Positions 6,172 through 9,962 of a stretch of 9,962 nt of DNA are shown here, piece after piece (the stretch's first letter is position 1; each line of letters begins with the position of its first letter). The translations under genes and the position numbers were made by a program. The notes beneath the pieces were generated by a model that was given only the letters and a program-made list of their open reading frames with translations, had not been told where the DNA came from and made no database searches. This DNA is from an uncultured Collinsella sp. (GTDB taxonomy: Bacteria; Actinomycetota; Coriobacteriia; Coriobacteriales; Coriobacteriaceae), in NCBI GenBank assembly GCA_937896835.1, contig CALBOJ010000090.1:1-9962 (forward strand), read 5' to 3'.

Positions 6172-6956
6172 ATCTTGGGATGTCGGTCAGGGCGGAACTG
6201 TTCCGCGCAAGGAGAATGAAACTCGCCGTGATAATAGCGCTGATGTATTTGGGCATCGCGGGGATTTATGTGTTTGCCGGGTCCGGCGCATGGGTCTCCG
6301 CAGGGGGAGAGGGCCAGTTCTTTGGCTTTTCCGCCGATCCGGGCTATCTTTTCTCGATAGGGGTTGGGCCAACGGGTATCTCTTCCTGGCTAAGTGTCGT
6401 CTCCATGGCGCATACGGTGTTCTTCCCAATCGTCTCTGTTGTTGTGGCGGGGACGCTATTCGGTGATGCGACGAGCGTGTCGGCAAGGGGAGTTTCGATT
6501 GCTCGGGGCTTCCGCAGCTGGCAGCTGTTTGCGGCAAAGACATTGGCTTGCGAAGTGTATACGCTGTGCCCCTACATCGTGTTTACTCTCGGTGTCGCTG
6601 CGGTCTTTGCCGTGTGCTCCGGAAGCGGTCTAGACAGCCTTACGGTTGGTAATGTGACCTCGGCACTCCTGTCGAATATCGTTATAGACGCCGCTTATAC
6701 GCTGATGGTTGCGGTTGCATATGAGGTGTTCAGGATCAGATCTCTTGTGTCGGGAGCCTTGCTGGTCGCAACGTTCGCGGGCCTTGTTATCGCGATGAGT
6801 TTCCCAACCGTTTTACCCCCGGTTCACATGGCTTATTGGATGAGGGCGTGCGGGGCTGCCGGCGGGACGGTCCTGATGGCTGCATGCGGCCATGCGGTCA
6901 TCGTGTCGCTCGCATGTCTATTGCTGCTTTCGTGCAGTTTTTATCGAAGAAGGTAG
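6168..6956 (+). CDS. Second ABC permease subunit, immunity-like
   Basis: A 262-residue protein with about six membrane segments, beginning MNLGMSVRAELFRARRMKLA. Its ATG overlaps the previous stop in an ATGA arrangement. The same architecture as the first permease, with low sequence similarity, points to a heterodimer like LanE/LanG. The open frame extends far upstream (to 5802) inside the first permease, but that part is an antiparallel or shifted reading of that gene, not an N-terminal extension. A 66-nt gap separates it from the maturase. Confidence 0.8.
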   Translation: MNLGMSVRAELFRARRMKLAVIIALMYLGIAGIYVFAGSGAWVSAGGEGQFFGFSADPGYLFSIGVGPTGISSWLSVVSMAHTVFFPIVSVVVAGTLFGDATSVSARGVSIARGFRSWQLFAAKTLACEVYTLCPYIVFTLGVAAVFAVCSGSGLDSLTVGNVTSALLSNIVIDAAYTLMVAVAYEVFRIRSLVSGALLVATFAGLVIAMSFPTVLPPVHMAYWMRACGAAGGTVLMAACGHAVIVSLACLLLLSCSFYRRR

Positions 6957-7022
6957 TGCGCTGGCGTATGCGCAGCGTCTGAGGGTCGATATGGATTTGG
7001 TTGGAAATGGAGATGGTGCGAA

Positions 7023-8322
7023 GTGAAACTGTCGCAATTTAATGTGGTGCATGAACATAACGGAAGTCTTCTTATCATGAATGCGCGAACCGGCGGCATC
7101 CTGTCGTTAAATCCGGAATACGCGCAGAAATTCAAAAGGATTCAAGAAGGGGACGTTCGGGATGCCGATGATCTTGTCGCGGAGCTGATAAGGGGAGGCA
7201 TCCTAGTCAATGAGGAGAGGGACGAGCTTGGGGAGATCAGGTTGCAAAGTCGCGCCGCGCGCTTTGCGAATACTGCTCTGTCCCTTACCATTGCGCCAAC
7301 GATGGCTTGCAACTTTTTGCTGTCCCTACTGCTATGAAAAGGGACAGGCGTACACGACGATGGGCGAGGAGGTTTTGACACAGCTCTCCAAGTTCGTGAA
7401 AGATTACTATCCTGGTATCGCAAGTCTCTCAGTTGGATGGTACGGCGGCGAGCCTCTGCTCGGAATGAAGATGATCGAACGGATTACGTCGGATCTGAAA
7501 GATGTCGTGGGGCCAACGTGTGAATATTCCGCATCGATAGTGACAAATGGCTATCTGCTGACGCCTGATGTTGCAAGGAGGCTCGCGGCATGTGGTGTGA
7601 CGAGCGCGCAAGTGACTATAGATGGATCGAAGTCGGATCACGATTCGAGAAGGATTCTTCACGACGGAAGCCCTACATACGAACGTATTCTCAAGAACGT
7701 CAAAGAGTGTGCCGACATCATCGATATTTCGATAAGGAGCAACGTCGACAAGACCAACATCGAGGCCGCTCAAGAGCTATTGGATTATCTCGAGCTAAAT
7801 GGCCTGATGAATAAGGTTCACTTCTATTTAGCCCCTGTTGACGATATCAATCAGGTATGTGCGAACGACAGCCACTGCTTTACTGTAAAAGAGTTCTCGT
7901 ATGAGGAGACTGAGTTTTATAAAAGGGCAATTGCGCGGGGCTTCAAAGTTCAACCTTTTGGTGGGACGAATTTCGGGATATGTTGCGCCGTTGGAATCAA
8001 CTCGTACGTGGTTGATCCCGTCGGAGATTTGTATAAGTGCTGGGATGACATTGGAATGAAGGAGCGGAGGGTCGGAACTATTTTCGAGCCGCCAATGTTG
8101 AGCAAGAACATGATTAACTGGATGGCATATGAGCCGGATGACCCGGAATGCCAAGAGTGCTTTGCTTTTCCCATGTGCATGGGAGGGTGCCCCAACCACG
8201 CCTTAAACGGTGAGGGGAAACGTTGCGTTTCCTTCCGGTATGATGCCGAGCAAAAAATGCTGCTCTCCCAGATGATGAATACGGCAAAACGGGGTGCGGG
8301 GCAAAATGAGGCTGATGCTTAA
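7023..8322 (+). pseudogene. Radical SAM/SPASM peptide maturase, frameshifted
   Basis: Two overlapping frames together encode one 432-residue enzyme. GTG 7023 to about 7316 encodes the N-terminal part (residues 1-98: a small PqqD/RRE-like region starting MKLSQFNVVHEHNG, then LSLTIAPTMACNF). The frame continuing at 7318 gives CCPYCYE and the rest. One extra T in the T5 run 7314-7318 causes the shift; as written, translation ends at 7337 after 104 residues. With one T removed, the motif is C96-x3-C100-x2-C103, the radical SAM [4Fe-4S] site, followed by WYGGEPLL (S-adenosylmethionine-binding GGE). The C-terminal SPASM domain is complete: Cys320/321, Cys339, then C376-x2-C379-x5-C385-x3-C389 and Cys401, for auxiliary clusters. 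This is the architecture of Cys-rich-peptide maturases of the CcpM/Clo7bot kind, which likely form thioether cross-links. The start is GTG with a weak GGAG site. The gene overlaps the exporter gene. Confidence 0.9.
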
Positions 8323-9946
8323 TCTCTGTAGAAAATATATACTGGGCGGTCGATTCTACGCCTATCTTGTCGTAACAGTTTTGGTCGGGCTGCTTGCGCT
8401 TGCGGGTCCCTTTCTTACCGGCATAGTGGTAAACCGATTGGCGATGCCGGCCAGCGCCGATCTTGCCGCCGTTCTCGTTTGTTGCCTTATTTTGGTTGCG
8501 GTCCAAGCGGTTCGAGCGGGACTAGTGTATTGCTCAGAGATGCTGTACATCAACCTTCAGTCGCATGCGGGGTTCGGCTTAAATGCGGATACGCTTGAGC
8601 ACGTGAAGCACCTTCCCCAGGCATTCTTCGAGGGCTTCAACGCGTCGTATTATAACCAGCAAATCAATCACGACGCTAATGACCTTGTCATCTTCGTAAT
8701 CAACTCGGTTGTGGGGGTTTCAAGCAACGTTATCACCCTTTTGTCCGCCCTGTTTGTTCTCGGTAGCCTGAATATCAAGTTGAGTGTGGTCTGCCTTGTT
8801 CTTGCGGCAGCGAGTGCCGCTTTTTATGCGGTTTCACGCGCAAGGCTGTTTGAGAGAAGTTTTGACGTACAAGAGCAGAGCGCGAGGTTTTTTTCCTGTC
8901 TACAAGATCAGTTGGAGAAAGTTGATTTCATCCGCAAACATGCTTTGTTCGATAGGTCCCGCGCTGTACTGGTCGAAGCTTTTAATGGGCTCTATCCAAC
9001 GATGAGAGCAAATCAGGAAGTAGGGTCTAGATTTACCTTTGGCAACGCGTTGGTCGCTTCCGCCGCTCAAGGATGTCTTCTTGCTGTGGGCGCGGTTGAA
9101 GTGATGGGCGGGAGACTGTTGCCTGGTTTTCTCGTGACTGCTGTTGGATATTATTCGAACTTAAGCTCAGCGGTACAGTATTTGTTGGGCTGGGGAAGGG
9201 ATTACCAGACTAATCGCGTATGCTATGAGCGGCTGAAAAGAATTTGGGACGTCCCGGTGGAAGCGAATGGCAAATTGGCGCTTGGTCCGATTGAGGAAAT
9301 CCGTCTAGAGAACATCAAGCTACGTTATCCAGGGGCGGAAAGGGTCGCGTTAAGCATTGAGGGGCTCGCGTTTTCCAGGGGTCGGCTATATGGAATCTCG
9401 GGGCCGAATGGTTCGGGGAAGAGCTCGCTGCTGTCAGTGATATTGGGGCTATATCCAGATGACACAGAAGGGGCCGTTCGCTACAACGGGGTGTCACAGC
9501 GTTGCATCGATCGATATGCATTGCGGCGGTGTCGAGTCAGCATTACGGAGCAAGAACCCCCTATCGTTGAGGGGACGATTCTCGATAATCTTACGCTGCT
9601 TTCTGATGATTACGAGATGGATAAGCTGAATCGGATGCTTGTCATATTGGGGCTAGACGAAATGGTTGCTTCTGTGGAGAACGGGGCAACGGCGATGCTT
9701 GACGGCGGGAAAGGAGGGGTGTCCGGCGGCGAGAAGCAAAAGATTGCAATTGTGAGACAGCTGTTGAAATCGCCGGACGTTATGCTTTTTGATGAACCGA
9801 CCTCAGCACTTGATGCGAAGAGTCGAGGCGCGCTGATCAAATTGCTTCATGAAATTAAGAGAGACCATATTGTAATCGTTGTCACTCATGACGAGGAGAT
9901 GCTTGCCGATCGCGTCGAAAATGTTGGTGTAAGGGTGACACCCTAG
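8306..9946 (+). CDS. ABC exporter, fused permease-ATPase
   Basis: A 546-residue half-transporter that would act as a homodimer in the membrane to secrete the modified peptides. The N-terminal half carries about six hydrophobic segments (first at about residues 17-39). The ATPase domain follows: Walker A GPNGSGKSS (366-374), signature VSGGEKQK (Ser473), Walker B VMLFDEPTSALD (Asp496, Glu497) and H-loop VVTHDEEM. There is no N-terminal C39 peptidase domain, so it does not cleave leaders itself. ATG 8306 lies inside the maturase gene (17-nt overlap, different frame); GTG 8294 and ATG 8315 are alternatives and no strong ribosome binding site decides, so coupling to the upstream gene is likely. 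The gene ends 16 bases before the window ends. Confidence 0.9.
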   Translation: MRLMLNLCRKYILGGRFYAYLVVTVLVGLLALAGPFLTGIVVNRLAMPASADLAAVLVCCLILVAVQAVRAGLVYCSEMLYINLQSHAGFGLNADTLEHVKHLPQAFFEGFNASYYNQQINHDANDLVIFVINSVVGVSSNVITLLSALFVLGSLNIKLSVVCLVLAAASAAFYAVSRARLFERSFDVQEQSARFFSCLQDQLEKVDFIRKHALFDRSRAVLVEAFNGLYPTMRANQEVGSRFTFGNALVASAAQGCLLAVGAVEVMGGRLLPGFLVTAVGYYSNLSSAVQYLLGWGRDYQTNRVCYERLKRIWDVPVEANGKLALGPIEEIRLENIKLRYPGAERVALSIEGLAFSRGRLYGISGPNGSGKSSLLSVILGLYPDDTEGAVRYNGVSQRCIDRYALRRCRVSITEQEPPIVEGTILDNLTLLSDDYEMDKLNRMLVILGLDEMVASVENGATAMLDGGKGGVSGGEKQKIAIVRQLLKSPDVMLFDEPTSALDAKSRGALIKLLHEIKRDHIVIVVTHDEEMLADRVENVGVRVTP

Positions 9947-9962
9947 CGCTCGTTTAACGAAG

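Noticed and set aside
6991..7026. 11-codon frame MDLVGNGDGAK overlapping the maturase start
   Set aside because: No ribosome binding site and no similarity to the precursors; the overlap with GTG 7023 is probably chance.
7210..7317. Independent start for the downstream maturase frame at 7210
   Set aside because: The first 36 residues of that frame are an out-of-frame reading of the true N-terminal domain; without it the first motif cysteine (Cys96) would be lost.

Overview
The window looks like part of a chromosome from a mid-to-high G+C Gram-positive gut bacterium. A coriobacterium such as Collinsella is my best guess from the style of the MalQ, the radical-SAM peptide cluster and the IS remnants, but there is no marker gene to confirm it. 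Three regions are visible.

(1) Positions 67-1644, minus strand: a complete 4-alpha-glucanotransferase (malQ), ordinary maltodextrin metabolism. (2) Positions 1735-2603: a graveyard of mobile DNA. Two diverged copies of a 70-bp sequence in inverted orientation enclose a fragment of an IS21-type helper ATPase (istB, plus strand) and a frameshifted fragment of an IS110-type transposase (minus strand), which meet tail to tail near 2155. (3) Positions 2857-9946, plus strand: a DUF2975 membrane protein and an XRE-type regulator closed by a strong terminator, followed by what I read as a complete RiPP (ribosomally made, modified peptide) locus.

The RiPP locus starts with a good sigma70-type promoter (3915-3943). 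Two 39-residue precursor peptides follow (3982-4101 and 4148-4267). They share five cysteines in identical spacing and a conserved NCFFYAHG block. Two back-to-back hairpins (4254-4293) lie directly after the second peptide and probably lower read-through into the rest of the operon. Then come an ABC ATPase and two permeases with overlapping stop/start codons (BcrAB/LanFEG-like, probably self-immunity), a radical SAM/SPASM maturase, and a one-piece ABC exporter.

The proposed logic is that the peptides are made in excess, the radical SAM enzyme cross-links them (thioether links to Cys are the likeliest guess), the exporter secretes them, and the three-gene ABC system protects the producer. The upstream XRE/DUF2975 pair may be the local switch.

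The most important oddity is that the maturase reading frame is broken. One extra T in a T5 run (7314-7318), inside the codons of the CxxxCxxC iron-sulfur motif, shifts the frame. Removing one T restores a textbook 432-residue radical SAM/SPASM protein. This is either a sequencing error, a recent inactivating or phase-variable indel, or less likely a frameshift bypassed during expression.
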